In this document: positions 25,422-35,465 of the stretch, piece by piece
Layout of the letters: each line of letters opens with the position of its first letter
How positions within the stretch are numbered: the stretch's first letter is position 1
Assembly: GCA_025360045.1 (NCBI GenBank)
Contig: JANYCY010000070.1
Location: 1 to 64,000 of the forward strand
Direction: 5' to 3'
DNA: 64,000 nt
DNA from: Janthinobacterium sp.
Lineage (GTDB): Bacteria > Pseudomonadota > Gammaproteobacteria > Burkholderiales > Chitinibacteraceae
Notes under the pieces: model-generated
Seen by the model: the letters and a program-made list of their open reading frames with translations, nothing else
Database searches by the model: none
Told to the model about the DNA's origin: nothing
Program-made: the position numbers and the translations under genes

Positions 25422-25811
25422 GCTGTCTAAAATATCGCCATCGACGTAATACCAACATCCGCCTTCAAAAACAAAACGACTTCTTTCATGTAATTTCCAA
25501 GCCTTACCCGCAATCTTATAGCGGGCAATAAACTCAACTTCGGCGTGTAACGCACCCGACTGCGCGTCTTTAATTTTCAACCCCAGCCAGCGAACCGGCT
25601 CATCATCAGCAAGCGTGGCTGGGCGAGTGGATACGTGCCATGTTTTCAATAGGTAATCATGCAAATTTAAAACAAACGCGCTATAGCGTGAGCGCATTAA
25701 TTGCTCGGCCGTCTCTGCGGCGGCACCTTGATGAAAAGGGCCACAACACTTGGCATAGAGCTGGCCGCTCTCACAGTGGCAATTTATTTCTTTCACCTTT
25801 ACAACTCCCAT
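25419..25811 (-). CDS. YchJ family protein with SEC-C zinc motif
   Basis: 130 residues. CHCESGQLYAKCCGPFH near the N-terminus is the SEC-C metal-binding motif (CxCxSGxx(Y)xxCC). The following MRSRYSAFVLNLHDYLLKTW and a C-terminal NTF2-like fold, RYKIAGKAWKLHERSRF, are typical of the YchJ/UPF0225 family. The cellular role of this family is not established. A single gene, probably on its own transcript. Confidence 0.85.
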   Translation of the reverse strand: MGVVKVKEINCHCESGQLYAKCCGPFHQGAAAETAEQLMRSRYSAFVLNLHDYLLKTWHVSTRPATLADDEPVRWLGLKIKDAQSGALHAEVEFIARYKIAGKAWKLHERSRFVFEGGCWYYVDGDILDS

Positions 25812-25935
25812 TTAAAACGCTTACATACACAACAGGCGCATCATACTAGTTTTCAAATGTCGCCGTAATAATACACAGCCCTGCAACTTGCTCTGTGGCG
25901 TAAAATGGAGCCCTTTTCTGCAACGGGGCTAGCTC

Positions 25936-26601
25936 ATGTATCTCACATCCAAACCTCAGGCTGCCTTGTTTGATATGGACGGGCTGATGCTAGACACAGA
26001 AAGCATCGGTATTGAATGCTGGGCCGCTGCCGCCGCCTCACTGGGTGTGGATATGCCGCGTGCCTTAATTATTGGCATGATCGGTATGTACTCCGGTAAA
26101 ACAGATGTTTATCTACAAGAACACTTAGGCAGCCACGCCCCCATTGCAGAATTACGTGCTGCTTGCAACACCCTTTACACGGAGCGCACCCAAGAGCCCA
26201 TCGCGCATCGTCCTGGTCTGATCGACATCCTAGATTGGCTAGAAGCCCACCATATTCCCAAGGCTGTTTGCACCTCTACCCGCCGCAGCGTTGCCGAGCA
26301 CCATTTGCGCGCGGCAGGAATTTGGCCACGCTTTGAGTTTGCGATTTGCGGCGATGAAGTCACGCACCCCAAGCCCGCACCCGAAATCTATCAAAAAGCG
26401 GCCGCAACATTTAATCTGCCGCCCGAATCTTGCATCGTGCTAGAGGATTCTGATTTTGGCGTGCAAGCTGCACATCAAGCGGGCTGCAAAATCATTATGA
26501 TCCCCGACCTGCGCCCAGCGTCCGTCCACTCTTTAGCGCTAAACATCCCGATTCTGGGATCCTTACTAGAAGCCAGGGATTTGCTCACACAAGCGGTTTA
26601 G
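25936..26601 (+). CDS. HAD superfamily IA hydrolase (beta-phosphoglucomutase-like)
   Basis: 221 residues. The HAD motifs are in order: motif I ALFDMDGLMLDTE with both catalytic Asp, motif II VCTSTRR (Thr/Ser), motif III around the Lys in HPKPAPEIYQKAA, and motif IV VLEDSDFGVQAAHQAG. The helical cap follows motif I. The set resembles phosphatases or phosphoglucomutases acting on small sugar phosphates; the substrate cannot be assigned. Confidence 0.87.
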   Translation: MYLTSKPQAALFDMDGLMLDTESIGIECWAAAAASLGVDMPRALIIGMIGMYSGKTDVYLQEHLGSHAPIAELRAACNTLYTERTQEPIAHRPGLIDILDWLEAHHIPKAVCTSTRRSVAEHHLRAAGIWPRFEFAICGDEVTHPKPAPEIYQKAAATFNLPPESCIVLEDSDFGVQAAHQAGCKIIMIPDLRPASVHSLALNIPILGSLLEARDLLTQAV

Positions 26602-26966
26602 GTCTCAGATCCAAAGGGGTGATAAGGGAGAAATTCGCCTTTATGGCTGTAACACGACAAAGCGGCGGGTTTCACCCCAAATCTATCAACTAGCTTTTGT
26701 TTTAGGATGAATCTGCATTTCGTAGGGTGTACAACGACGCAGTCGGAGCGCAAAGAGCGGTGCGCAAGAAAAACGACTTGCACACCCTACAAATGATGCA
26801 ATGCTTGCAAATAAGAGCGGGCATCATGACGAAAGCCTAATTTGAAGCGCATCCAGCCTTTACCCCCCCTCCAGCCATCCCCGCGTAAGCCACTCGTTTT
26901 TTGTATTCCCTATATCCCCAGCTATACTTCATTTTCAAGACAGAAACTCACCAAAGGCATTTCATC
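26602..26966. other. Intergenic region with one palindromic repeat
   Basis: No gene is supported here. It holds the GTAGGG-type repeat at 26721-26791 and the upstream region of the methyl-accepting protein gene. No convincing promoter is seen. Confidence 0.5.
26721..26791. repeat. GTAGGG...CCCTAC intergenic repeat, copy 1
   Basis: CGTAGGGTGTACAA at one end and TTGCACACCCTAC at the other form a 71-bp hairpin-ended element. A second element with the same end design is at 36734-36782. Confidence 0.5.
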
Positions 26967-28115
26967 ATGCTTTCACGGGGATATTTATGGCATGGGGTAA
27001 ATCTGCTCTGTGCCACGCTGGCTATTGCATGCGCAGGCTTATTCAATCTAACTTGGCTCGCGGCGCTCTATTTGCCGCTTGGTTTTTTATTGATGCGCTT
27101 AGCTTACGCACAAGCCACTGAAATAATCGAAAACCCCATCAGCCATCACGACTCGTCAGCGCCTTATGCCACGCTCCCTCCCCTCTTAACAGCGGTGCTA
27201 CCCATTTGGCGAGGCAACATCGAACTTGCGCGCAGGCAATCCGAAGAGGCAGGCAATCAACTCGGCATCACCTTGCGTGATATGGCCGTTGACCTGCAAG
27301 CCACCATCAGGGATTCACGCGGAGAATCAGAGCTAGGCAACAACAAGCAGCCTCTACTTAGTCATCTTATTGATAGCGTACTCGAGCGCACTGCCAGTCT
27401 TGCCGACATTCTGGCTCAAACAGGCATTCATCGCAGAGAGCTGATCGATCAAGTCACCAGCCTAGCCAGCTTCTCCACTGAGCTAGATTCAATGGCCAAG
27501 GGCGTGGCAGATATTGCCAATCAAACCAATTTACTGGCGCTTAATGCAGCCATTGAAGCCGCCCGCGCAGGCGAGTCAGGCAGAGGGTTTGCCGTTGTGG
27601 CCGATGAAGTCCGCAAGCTCTCTACGCTCTCAGCAGAAACGGGTAAGCAAATGTCGGTGAAAGTGGCCTCTATTGACCACGCATTACGAGATGCGGGTAA
27701 AAAAGCCACCACCATGAGTGCTACCGAAACAGAAAGGACCGCAGCCGCATTGGCCTTACTGAATGCCTCGCTCAATGATTTCACCAGCACCACACAACAA
27801 ATGTCGCAAATCAATAGCAACTTGCAAGCTCAGGGCAATAAAGTTGAACAAGAGCTGTTCCAAACCTTAGTTGAATTACAGTTTCAGGATAGAGTTTGTC
27901 AGATTATGTCGCACGTTGAGCAAGATCTCAGCCGTATGGAAGACCACTTAAGCGACCTATTGCACACGCCCAGCGATGTACCAACGCCCACAGTCTCATC
28001 ACAAGATTGGCTCACACGGCTAAGTAGCAGCTACTCCACCAAAGAACAAGCAGCCCTTCACGGCGGCGCAATCAAGCACAGCAGCACCATTGCAGGTGAT
28101 ACTGAGTTTTTTTAA
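26967..28115 (+). CDS. Methyl-accepting chemotaxis-type signalling protein without a sensor domain
   Basis: 382 residues from the ATG at 26967, which has AAAGG eight bases upstream; the frame extends 22 codons further without support. Two close membrane segments lie in residues 8-48 ([20 protein letters not shown] and neighbours), leaving no periplasmic ligand domain. The signalling tip is conserved: [20 protein letters not shown], then [18 protein letters not shown]. The part after the tip is short, and the protein ends DTEFF. It probably senses an internal or membrane cue. It lies 225 bp upstream of the che operon and may be transcribed separately. Confidence 0.88.
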   Translation: MLSRGYLWHGVNLLCATLAIACAGLFNLTWLAALYLPLGFLLMRLAYAQATEIIENPISHHDSSAPYATLPPLLTAVLPIWRGNIELARRQSEEAGNQLGITLRDMAVDLQATIRDSRGESELGNNKQPLLSHLIDSVLERTASLADILAQTGIHRRELIDQVTSLASFSTELDSMAKGVADIANQTNLLALNAAIEAARAGESGRGFAVVADEVRKLSTLSAETGKQMSVKVASIDHALRDAGKKATTMSATETERTAAALALLNASLNDFTSTTQQMSQINSNLQAQGNKVEQELFQTLVELQFQDRVCQIMSHVEQDLSRMEDHLSDLLHTPSDVPTPTVSSQDWLTRLSSSYSTKEQAALHGGAIKHSSTIAGDTEFF

Positions 28116-28340
28116 GCCCGTTCATAATCACTCAATGAGATACACCACCCAACACAAACTACGGCACTCCATACGCCGCATTCTGACTCCAAATTTATAT
28201 TAATTGACACCTGCAGGAAACATGCCAAACCTAACTAAAGCAAATACTTACTAGCAAACAAACACTACCTAGCCCTTATTACTACAGAACACAGTAAGCA
28301 AAGATTTTTCCAACCCAAATTCACTACGGCAAACTACATC

Positions 28341-28712
28341 ATGGCAAAAAAAACGATTCTGATTCTCGATGACTCGGCCAGCATGCGAGCAACCGTTTCA
28401 ATCGCCCTTGGCGGTGCGGGCTACGACGTCGTTGAAGCCAAAGATGGCGCAGAAGGTTTAACAAAACTAAGCGGGCAGCGATTTAACCTCATTATTTCCG
28501 ACCTAAACATGCCAGGCATGGACGGCATCACTTTTCTCAAAAAACTAAAAGAGCACGCGGCTCTGCGTTATATCCCCGTCATCATGCTCACGACTGAATC
28601 CGCTGACGATAAGAAGCAGCAAGGCAAAGAAGCAGGCGCAAAAGCTTGGATTATCAAACCTTTCGACCCTGCAAAATTACTCGATGCGGTATCTAAACTA
28701 GTTCAACCCTAA
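28341..28712 (+). CDS. CheY-like single-domain response regulator
   Basis: 123 residues, a receiver domain only. The acidic pair DD10-11, phosphoacceptor Asp54 in IISDLNMPGMDG, Thr in MLTTES and Lys in AWIIKPFDP are all present. It is the first gene of the chemotaxis operon and would be phosphorylated by the CheA encoded 0.3 kb downstream. Whether it acts on the flagellar motor or on another output is not known. Confidence 0.9.
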   Translation: MAKKTILILDDSASMRATVSIALGGAGYDVVEAKDGAEGLTKLSGQRFNLIISDLNMPGMDGITFLKKLKEHAALRYIPVIMLTTESADDKKQQGKEAGAKAWIIKPFDPAKLLDAVSKLVQP

Positions 28713-28723
28713 GCGAGAAAACC

Positions 28724-29026
28724 ATGCCGCTGCTGCTGGAGCATAAAGATGACCATACAGAGGCTCGCCTACAAGGAGAGCTCACTATCTTTAATGTAGA
28801 AAAATCTCAGGATGAGTTACTCAGCTTACTTAACCACAAAGAAGTCATCCTTGATCTTTCTGAGCTCAGTGAGCTTGATGGCTGTGGTGCACAATTGCTG
28901 GCCATTCTACAAATTGAAGCACAGCGAGCAGGCAAAAGAATCACCCTTCTTGCCAACAATCTGGTCATTGAGCACACCATGCAGTGCCTAGGCATTACCG
29001 CCGTGCATCCAAGCAAGGGGCACTAA
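28724..29026 (+). CDS. STAS domain protein of the chemotaxis operon
   Basis: 100 residues, one STAS domain as in anti-sigma factor antagonists. The loop that carries the phosphorylated Ser in SpoIIAA reads LDGCGAQLL, with Gly and Cys in place of the Ser pair, so control by phosphorylation at that site is unlikely. Such STAS proteins often sit between cheY and cheA in alternative chemotaxis clusters; the role is uncertain. It lies 11 bp after cheY and 1 bp before cheA. Confidence 0.82.
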   Translation: MPLLLEHKDDHTEARLQGELTIFNVEKSQDELLSLLNHKEVILDLSELSELDGCGAQLLAILQIEAQRAGKRITLLANNLVIEHTMQCLGITAVHPSKGH

Positions 29027-29027
29027 G

Positions 29028-31214
29028 ATGGACCTCAGCAAAGCTAGGTTGATTTTCTTTGAAGAAGCTTACGAGCTCTGTGACGCATTCGAAACAGCCC
29101 TTCTCGACCCAGACACCTATCCACCCGGCACAGAAACCTATAATTTAATTTTTCGCACTGCCCATACGATCAAAGGATCGGCTGGCATCTTTGGGCTTGA
29201 AGCCTTGGTCAAATTTGCCCATGTGGTCGAAAATGTACTAGAGCGACTACGCAGCAATCAACTCCCTTTCACCGACGAGCTAGTTAATCTTTTATTAGCC
29301 AGCAACGATCACCTCAGGCGGCTACTTCTTACCAGCGCTGCCAGCGAGCTACAAGGCTTGGTCGACTTACCCGAAGGCATCCCCTTACTCGCAAACCTAG
29401 AGCAATATCAAACCGACCAAGTAGCCGTAGCCGCTGCTCCAGATACCGCAGCAGATGTAGATACAAGCGCCGATACCTCTCCCCTTTCCGCCACATCGCT
29501 CTGGCACTTATCGCTACGCTTTCATCCCAACACCTTTCGGGACGGCTTTGATCCACTGTCTTTTTTGCGCTATTTGCAAGGCATAGGCAGCATCAAAAAT
29601 ATTGATATGGTGTGGCGCGACTGGCCCCTTATTAGAACGTTCGACCCGACCGAATGCTTTATGGGCTTTGAAATCAGCATGGAGTCCGATGCCAGCTACG
29701 ACAAAATCAGTGGCACCTTTGATTTTGTTAAAGATGATAGCCTAATCGGCATTCTGCCCCCTCATTCCTCATTAGCTACTTTTCGCGCCCTCGCCCAGCA
29801 GCTTTGCGAGCAACGCAACGAAGAAATACCCGAGCAACTGGAGCGCTGGTGCAAGCACCATATCCTGACACGGGACGAGGCGATTCAAGTCGAAAACGGC
29901 CAATTCTCTACAACAGAATCAAGCTCGAGCCCCATCAATAATGCCAGCGTAGCCGACGCGCCCGACGCGGCGCCCGCCAGCACCGGCAAGCCTAAAATGG
30001 TTCGCGCCGAAAACCAATCAATCCGCATTGAAACCGCCAAACTCGACCGGCTGATTAATCGCGTGGGCGAATTGGTCATCGCCTCCTCAGGCACCAAGCT
30101 GATCGCCCAGCACCGCGGCGACGCCGAGCTGATTGAATCGGTGGCGATTATCAACGCCTTAGTAGAAAGCATACGCGACGACGCGCTCACCTTACGCATG
30201 GTGCCGGTCGACGAGATCTTCAGCCGCTTTCCGCGCATGGTGAGAGAGGTTTCCAAGCAGCTCAATAAAAACATTCATCTTGAGATTAAGGGCGCAGAAA
30301 CCGAAGTGGATAAATCCATGGTCGAGAAGCTGACCGATCCACTGATGCACATTATTCGCAATGCCGTAGATCATGGCTTAGAATCCGCAGAGCAGCGCCT
30401 TGCCGCCAATAAGCCCGAAGTCGGCACAGTCACGCTCAATGCCTATCACGATGCAGGCTCGGTGGTGGTCGAAATCAAAGACGATGGCGCGGGGATCAAC
30501 CGTGAAAGAGTACTGGCAAAAGCGATTGAACGCGGGCTAATCAGCGAAGATCGGCAGCTCAGCGATCAAGAAACCCTACAACTTATTTTTCTACCGGGCT
30601 TTTCCACCGCCGATACCGTCAGCGATATTTCTGGGCGCGGCGTGGGCATGGATGTGGTGAAACGCAATATTGAATCTTTGCGTGGCGAAATTGAGATTTA
30701 CTCCCGCCCCGGCGAAGGCTCCACCTTCCGACTGCGACTGCCGCTCACGCTGGCGATTATCGATGGCTTTCATGTTGAGGTGGGCGACTCTGCCCTCGTG
30801 ATGCCGCTGGATATGATGATCGAATGCGTCGACATGCCGCCAGAAACCATGAACCACAACACCCGCCAAGTAAATTTGCGCGGCGATTGGCTGCCGTTTA
30901 TTTCGCTACGCGAGCTATTTGACTTGCCTATCAAAACGCAGCCGGAATTCATCGTCATTGTTCATTACGGCGAAAACCGTGCGGGCATCGTGGTAGACCG
31001 CCTGATCGGCGAATTACAAGCCGTGATCAAGCCCTTAGGGGATATTTTTAAATCGCTACGTGGCATCAGTGGCTCCACCATTTTGGGCAATGGCAAACCG
31101 GCGCTGGTGCTCGATATTCCGCAACTTATACAACATGCTTGGCGGCGTGAACGAAGAATGATTCGTCAACATACCGAAGCCATCGCCAAAGAAAAACAAC
31201 ACCCCATCGCTTAA
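29028..31214 (+). CDS. cheA: CheA, chemotaxis histidine kinase
   Basis: 728 residues with the full CheA layout. The P1 HPt domain carries His46 in FRTAHTIKGSAGIFG. A P2-like region lies around 160-260 with a low-complexity linker after it. Dimerisation (P3) and the ATP-binding domain follow, with HIIRNAVDHGLE (N box), IKDDGAGIN (G1) and GRGVGMDVVKRN (G2). The C-terminal P5 CheW-like domain ends near residue 700. It phosphorylates CheY and CheB in response to receptor arrays. It starts one base after the STAS stop. Confidence 0.96.
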   Translation: MDLSKARLIFFEEAYELCDAFETALLDPDTYPPGTETYNLIFRTAHTIKGSAGIFGLEALVKFAHVVENVLERLRSNQLPFTDELVNLLLASNDHLRRLLLTSAASELQGLVDLPEGIPLLANLEQYQTDQVAVAAAPDTAADVDTSADTSPLSATSLWHLSLRFHPNTFRDGFDPLSFLRYLQGIGSIKNIDMVWRDWPLIRTFDPTECFMGFEISMESDASYDKISGTFDFVKDDSLIGILPPHSSLATFRALAQQLCEQRNEEIPEQLERWCKHHILTRDEAIQVENGQFSTTESSSSPINNASVADAPDAAPASTGKPKMVRAENQSIRIETAKLDRLINRVGELVIASSGTKLIAQHRGDAELIESVAIINALVESIRDDALTLRMVPVDEIFSRFPRMVREVSKQLNKNIHLEIKGAETEVDKSMVEKLTDPLMHIIRNAVDHGLESAEQRLAANKPEVGTVTLNAYHDAGSVVVEIKDDGAGINRERVLAKAIERGLISEDRQLSDQETLQLIFLPGFSTADTVSDISGRGVGMDVVKRNIESLRGEIEIYSRPGEGSTFRLRLPLTLAIIDGFHVEVGDSALVMPLDMMIECVDMPPETMNHNTRQVNLRGDWLPFISLRELFDLPIKTQPEFIVIVHYGENRAGIVVDRLIGELQAVIKPLGDIFKSLRGISGSTILGNGKPALVLDIPQLIQHAWRRERRMIRQHTEAIAKEKQHPIA

Positions 31215-31232
31215 TGACGTCTGGAGATCACC

Positions 31233-32894
31233 ATGAACTGGTTTCATAGCTGGCAAGTACGCAGCAAACTTATTCTTTCCTTTTTGATTGTGCTGCTAAT
31301 GCTGTTTTTAGTGGCCTTGCTCGGCTATTCATCGACCAGCAAAACCAATGATCTGGTTAGCAATATGCATGCTAATCAGCTCGTGCCAATTAAAGATGTC
31401 GCCAATGCCAATATGCAGGCCATCTACCATAACCGCGATCTGCTGCGCTACATTGCGGAAACCGAGCGCCCCCAAATGGACGCCGCCGAAAAGAGGATGG
31501 ATCAATATGAAAAAGACATGGGGCTATTGCTCGATAAATACCGAAAAACCGATCTCACCCCGCCCGAAACTGACGCGCTGAAACGTTTTGACGCCGCTTG
31601 GCCGCCGTATAAAGAGTATGCCAAGGAAGTGATGAAACATTCCTACGCCGACAAGGGCGATGGCAAAGAAAATAAAATTGCTTTAGAAATCCTCGCCAAA
31701 CAAACCGCCCCTGCCTTTAATAAGGCCGATGATATTCTCACCGAGCTAGTCAACATCAACTCCAAACTAGCCGATGACGCGCTTGAAGAGAGCAAAGCCG
31801 CCTATGCCAGCACAGTCAAAGAAATTAGCTTGCTATCGGCCACGGCCATAGTGCTGGGCATCTTTTTGGCTTTTTTGGTCACCCGCAGCATCCTGCGCCA
31901 ACTGGGCGGCGATCCATCCTATGCCATGGAAGTAGTAGGCCGCGTAGCCGATGGCGATTTAGCCGTGCCGATTCGCCTGCGCAGTGGCGACGACACCAGC
32001 TTGCTGGCGTCGATCAAGGGCATGTCGCATAAACTATCTGACACCCTTACCGAAGTCGGCACCATGGCCAGCGCCATTAGCGGCGCATCAGAGCAAGTTT
32101 CTGCCACGGCTAATTCGCTATCGCAAACGTCATCTGAGCTGGCGGCCAGCGTAGAGCAAACCAGCGCTTCGGTTGAAGAAATGGCCTCAACCATTAACCA
32201 AAACGCCGACAATGCGCGGGTTACCGAGAGCATTGCTTCTAAATCGGCAGGCAGCGCCACCGAAGGCGGCAAAGCCGTCGGCGATATGGTGCACGCCATG
32301 AAGGAAATCGCCTCACGCATCACGGTGATCAACGATATTGCCAATAAAACCGACTTGCTCGCCATCAACGCGGCGATTGAAGCGGCAAGGGCCGGCGAGC
32401 ACGGCAAGGGCTTTGCCACCGTGGCCGTGGAAGTACGAAAATTGGCCGAGCGATCGCAAGTGGCGGCCAAGGAAATTGGCGATTTAGCCAGCCGATCGGT
32501 CGGCGTCGCCGAGCGGGCGGGGGTTTTACTGCATGAAATGCTGCCCGGCATCGACCAAACCGCCACGCTGGTGCAAGAGATTTCTGCCGCATCCCGCGAG
32601 CAGCGCACCGGTATCGAGCAAATCAATAGCGCGGTTACGCAAATCAATGGGGGAATGCAATCCTCAGCAGCCTCCGCCGAGCAGCTGAGCTCCACCTCAG
32701 AAGAGCTCAGCGCAACGGCCATGCAGTTGCAAGCGCTGATGCAGCAATTTAATTTGCGCGGCACCACGAGAGGTCGCAAATCCGCACCGCAGCGCCCTCA
32801 AGCACGCAAAGTCGCTTTTTCCGCGCCCTCCGTCGCTCAATACGATGAAGAGTTTGAAGACGATGTGGATAACGACAAATTCAGTAAATTTTAA
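31233..32894 (+). CDS. Methyl-accepting chemotaxis protein with 4-helix-bundle sensor domain
   Basis: 553 residues. The first membrane segment is about residues 10-32, then a periplasmic helical region of about 160 residues (4HB_MCP type), a second membrane segment at 190-212 ([20 protein letters not shown]), a HAMP linker and the signalling domain. The tip is [20 protein letters not shown]. The tip's usual [11 protein letters not shown] reads [11 protein letters not shown], with Asp replaced by Val. The ligand is unknown. It starts behind GGAG and lies within the che operon, so it is probably the dedicated receptor of this cluster. Confidence 0.93.
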   Translation: MNWFHSWQVRSKLILSFLIVLLMLFLVALLGYSSTSKTNDLVSNMHANQLVPIKDVANANMQAIYHNRDLLRYIAETERPQMDAAEKRMDQYEKDMGLLLDKYRKTDLTPPETDALKRFDAAWPPYKEYAKEVMKHSYADKGDGKENKIALEILAKQTAPAFNKADDILTELVNINSKLADDALEESKAAYASTVKEISLLSATAIVLGIFLAFLVTRSILRQLGGDPSYAMEVVGRVADGDLAVPIRLRSGDDTSLLASIKGMSHKLSDTLTEVGTMASAISGASEQVSATANSLSQTSSELAASVEQTSASVEEMASTINQNADNARVTESIASKSAGSATEGGKAVGDMVHAMKEIASRITVINDIANKTDLLAINAAIEAARAGEHGKGFATVAVEVRKLAERSQVAAKEIGDLASRSVGVAERAGVLLHEMLPGIDQTATLVQEISAASREQRTGIEQINSAVTQINGGMQSSAASAEQLSSTSEELSATAMQLQALMQQFNLRGTTRGRKSAPQRPQARKVAFSAPSVAQYDEEFEDDVDNDKFSKF

Positions 32895-32905
32895 GGAGCA
32901 AGACC

Positions 32906-33445
32906 ATGAAAGAGCGTCTTGATCCCATCGCCATCAAGCACGATAACAAGTTTCATTGCGTCACTTTTATCTTGGGCGAGGATCTCTTTGGCATACAAAT
33001 TAATTTCATCCGTGAAATCATCGAGTTTGAGGGGATCACCCATGTGCCCATGATGCCCAGCTTTGTGCGCGGCATTATTAATCTACGAGGTTCAGTGGTA
33101 CCGGTGATTGATTTGTCGGTACGCTTTGGACGAGAGCAAACCCAGCTAAAACCCACCACCTGCGTTGCAATTCTCTCCTTACCGGGGGTAGAAAGTGGCT
33201 ACAGCGATGTGGGCGTGCTGCTCGACGCGGTGTGCGAGGTGCTGGAGATTCCAATGAGCGAGATTGACCCTTCGCCCAACTTTGGAGCCAGTATCAGTGG
33301 CGATTTTATTCAAGGTATTGCCACCATCAAGGAACGCTTCGCTATTTTGCTCAATGTACAACGGGCTTTGTCCGTCGCCGAGCTTAACGCCATGTCTGAA
33401 ACCGTGATGCAAATGCATTTTGCTGATGATGCCGAGGTGGCTTGA
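32906..33445 (+). CDS. cheW: CheW, chemotaxis coupling protein
   Basis: 179 residues with one CheW domain: TFILGEDLFGIQINFIREII, then MMPSFVRGIINLRGSVVPVI with the family's conserved (V/I)xGxxNLRGxxxPV(I/V) signature, then VLLDAVCEVLEIP. It links receptors to CheA. It has AAGGAG before its start and overlaps cheR by one base (TGATG). Confidence 0.95.
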   Translation: MKERLDPIAIKHDNKFHCVTFILGEDLFGIQINFIREIIEFEGITHVPMMPSFVRGIINLRGSVVPVIDLSVRFGREQTQLKPTTCVAILSLPGVESGYSDVGVLLDAVCEVLEIPMSEIDPSPNFGASISGDFIQGIATIKERFAILLNVQRALSVAELNAMSETVMQMHFADDAEVA

Positions 33446-34311
33446 TGCCCAAGAGGGAACCTCAAAACCCATTTGACTTACCAGAAACCGGCCCCATTCT
33501 GAGTCCGATGGAGTTTGAGCAGTTTCGTTCTTTTATTTTCACCGAAGCAGGCATTGATATGCCGCCCAGCAAACGGGCGCTAATTCAATCCAGATTATCC
33601 ACACGCCTGCGTGAATTGGGATTAGACGACTTTAGTAGCTACTGGAGAATACTCAAGCAAACCGATAACGCTGCAGAGCGGCAAAAAGCCATTAATCTGC
33701 TTTCAACCAACGAGACTTATTTTTACCGTGAGCCCGAGCATTTTTCTTGGCTGCAATACCATTTATTAGAATTAGAAAAACAAAAACACGGCCACATCAA
33801 ACTCTGGTCTGCGGCTTGCTCTACCGGCGAAGAAGCTTATACGATTGCCATTGTTTTGGCAGAAACCTTAGGCATAGACGGCAATTGGTCACTTTATGCA
33901 TCGGATATCAATACGCGAGTGACCGCCATCGCCAAACGAGCGGTTTACCCTGTAGAGCGGGTCAAGAAAACCCCGCCGCATTTATGGCAAAAATATTTTT
34001 TGCGCGGCCGCGATGAATACGCAGGGCAAATACGTGTTGTGCCAGAGCTTACCCGTCGCATCAATTTTTTTAATTTGAATTTATTGCAGCCGAAAAACTT
34101 TAATCAATGTGAGTTTGATATTGTTTTTTTACGCAATGTACTTATTTATTTTAATGAAGACACCAAGCAAGCCGCATTGAGCAATGTCTGCAGCAAGATC
34201 GCCGAAGGGGGGCATTTATTAATTAGCCATGCCGAATCGATACGCAATAAAGAATTGCCGCTCACGATGGAAGCGCCATCTCGTTATCGCGTAAAGAAAA
34301 CCACCGCATAA
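33445..34311 (+). CDS. cheR: CheR, chemotaxis protein methyltransferase
   Basis: 288 residues from the ATG that overlaps the cheW stop. The N-terminal all-helical domain recognises receptors. The SAM-binding part contains LWSAACSTGEEAYTIAIVLAE, YASDINTRVTAIAKRAVYP and VFLRNVLIYFNEDTKQ. It methylates receptor glutamates for adaptation. A second, separate CheR-type gene occurs at 38463. Confidence 0.95.
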   Translation: MPKREPQNPFDLPETGPILSPMEFEQFRSFIFTEAGIDMPPSKRALIQSRLSTRLRELGLDDFSSYWRILKQTDNAAERQKAINLLSTNETYFYREPEHFSWLQYHLLELEKQKHGHIKLWSAACSTGEEAYTIAIVLAETLGIDGNWSLYASDINTRVTAIAKRAVYPVERVKKTPPHLWQKYFLRGRDEYAGQIRVVPELTRRINFFNLNLLQPKNFNQCEFDIVFLRNVLIYFNEDTKQAALSNVCSKIAEGGHLLISHAESIRNKELPLTMEAPSRYRVKKTTA

Positions 34312-34323
34312 ACAGGGAACGAT

Positions 34324-35457
34324 ATGGGAATTAATGTGCTGATTGTTGATGACTCTGCCGTGGTAAGAGAAATCGTAACGCAAGTACTTAGCTCTACCAC
34401 GGATATCAAAGTGCTGGCCGCCGTGCCCGACCCTATCTTTGCCATGCAAAGAATGAAAATTCAGTGGCCAGATGTGATTGTGCTGGACATTGAAATGCCG
34501 CGCATGGATGGACTGACTTTTCTACGCAGAATCATGGCCGAGCGCCCCACGCCCGTAGTGATTTGCTCTTCGCTCACCGAAAAAGGCGCGGACATCACCA
34601 TCGACGCCATGTCGGCGGGCGCGATATCCATCGTGACCAAGCCCACCGTCAACCTCAAGGCTTTTTTAGAAGGGGCGGGCAATGATCTAATCCAAGAAGT
34701 GAGAGCTGCGGCGATGGCCAGAATGGGGGCGATTAAGCCTAGGCCCGCAACCAGCCCCACCCAAAGCAACCCAAGCCCCCCCCCTCACGCGAACAAACAC
34801 GCTAGTCAGCATGATCACCTATCGCCCGCCCCCAAACTCACCGCAGATGCCATGCTGGAAGCGCCTTCTGGCAAAGCGATGTTTCGCACCACAGACCGGC
34901 TGATTGCCATAGGCACATCGACAGGGGGCACGCAGGCGCTCGAGTTTTTGCTGCCACAATTGCAAGTCAATTGCCCCGCCGTGGTGGTGGTTCAGCATAT
35001 GCCGGAGAAATTTACGACCGCTTTTGCTGAGCGCTTAAATCGCCTTTCCAAAGTGGAAGTGCTTGAAGCCAAAGATGGTGATCGTTTGATTCCTGGCGTT
35101 GTGCTGATTGCGCCCGGTGGGCGGCATTTATTGGTAAAACGCAGTGGCGCTCAATACATTGCCGAGGTCAAAGATGGGCCGCTGGTTTCACGGCATAAGC
35201 CATCGGTTGACGTGCTATTTCGCTCGGTAGCGATCAGCGCGGGCGGCAATGCATTGGGGGTGATCATGACGGGCATGGGCGACGATGGGGCGCGAGGCAT
35301 CCGCGAAATGCACGATGCGGGGGCGCGTACCCTCGCTCAAGATGAAGAGAGCTGTGTTGTCTTTGGCATGCCCAAAGAAGCCATTGCCCACGGCGGCATT
35401 AGCGAGGTTCATTCCCTCACTCATATCGCCAATACACTCGCAACCATGAAGGGATAG
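34324..35457 (+). CDS. cheB: CheB, protein-glutamate methylesterase/deamidase with receiver domain
   Basis: 377 residues. The N-terminal receiver domain has DDSAVVREI and [20 protein letters not shown] (phosphorylation Asp). A proline-rich linker of about 50 residues (140-190) follows. The catalytic domain has Ser in [11 protein letters not shown], His in VQHMPEKF and Asp in [15 protein letters not shown]. With CheR it sets receptor methylation. AGGGA lies before the start. No cheD is present in this cluster. Confidence 0.95.
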   Translation: MGINVLIVDDSAVVREIVTQVLSSTTDIKVLAAVPDPIFAMQRMKIQWPDVIVLDIEMPRMDGLTFLRRIMAERPTPVVICSSLTEKGADITIDAMSAGAISIVTKPTVNLKAFLEGAGNDLIQEVRAAAMARMGAIKPRPATSPTQSNPSPPPHANKHASQHDHLSPAPKLTADAMLEAPSGKAMFRTTDRLIAIGTSTGGTQALEFLLPQLQVNCPAVVVVQHMPEKFTTAFAERLNRLSKVEVLEAKDGDRLIPGVVLIAPGGRHLLVKRSGAQYIAEVKDGPLVSRHKPSVDVLFRSVAISAGGNALGVIMTGMGDDGARGIREMHDAGARTLAQDEESCVVFGMPKEAIAHGGISEVHSLTHIANTLATMKG

Positions 35458-35465
35458 TGCTCATC

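Noticed and set aside
31919-32779. 286-residue antisense frame in the chemoreceptor gene
   Set aside because: Shadow of the MCP signalling domain; Cys-, Ala- and Ser-rich without motifs.
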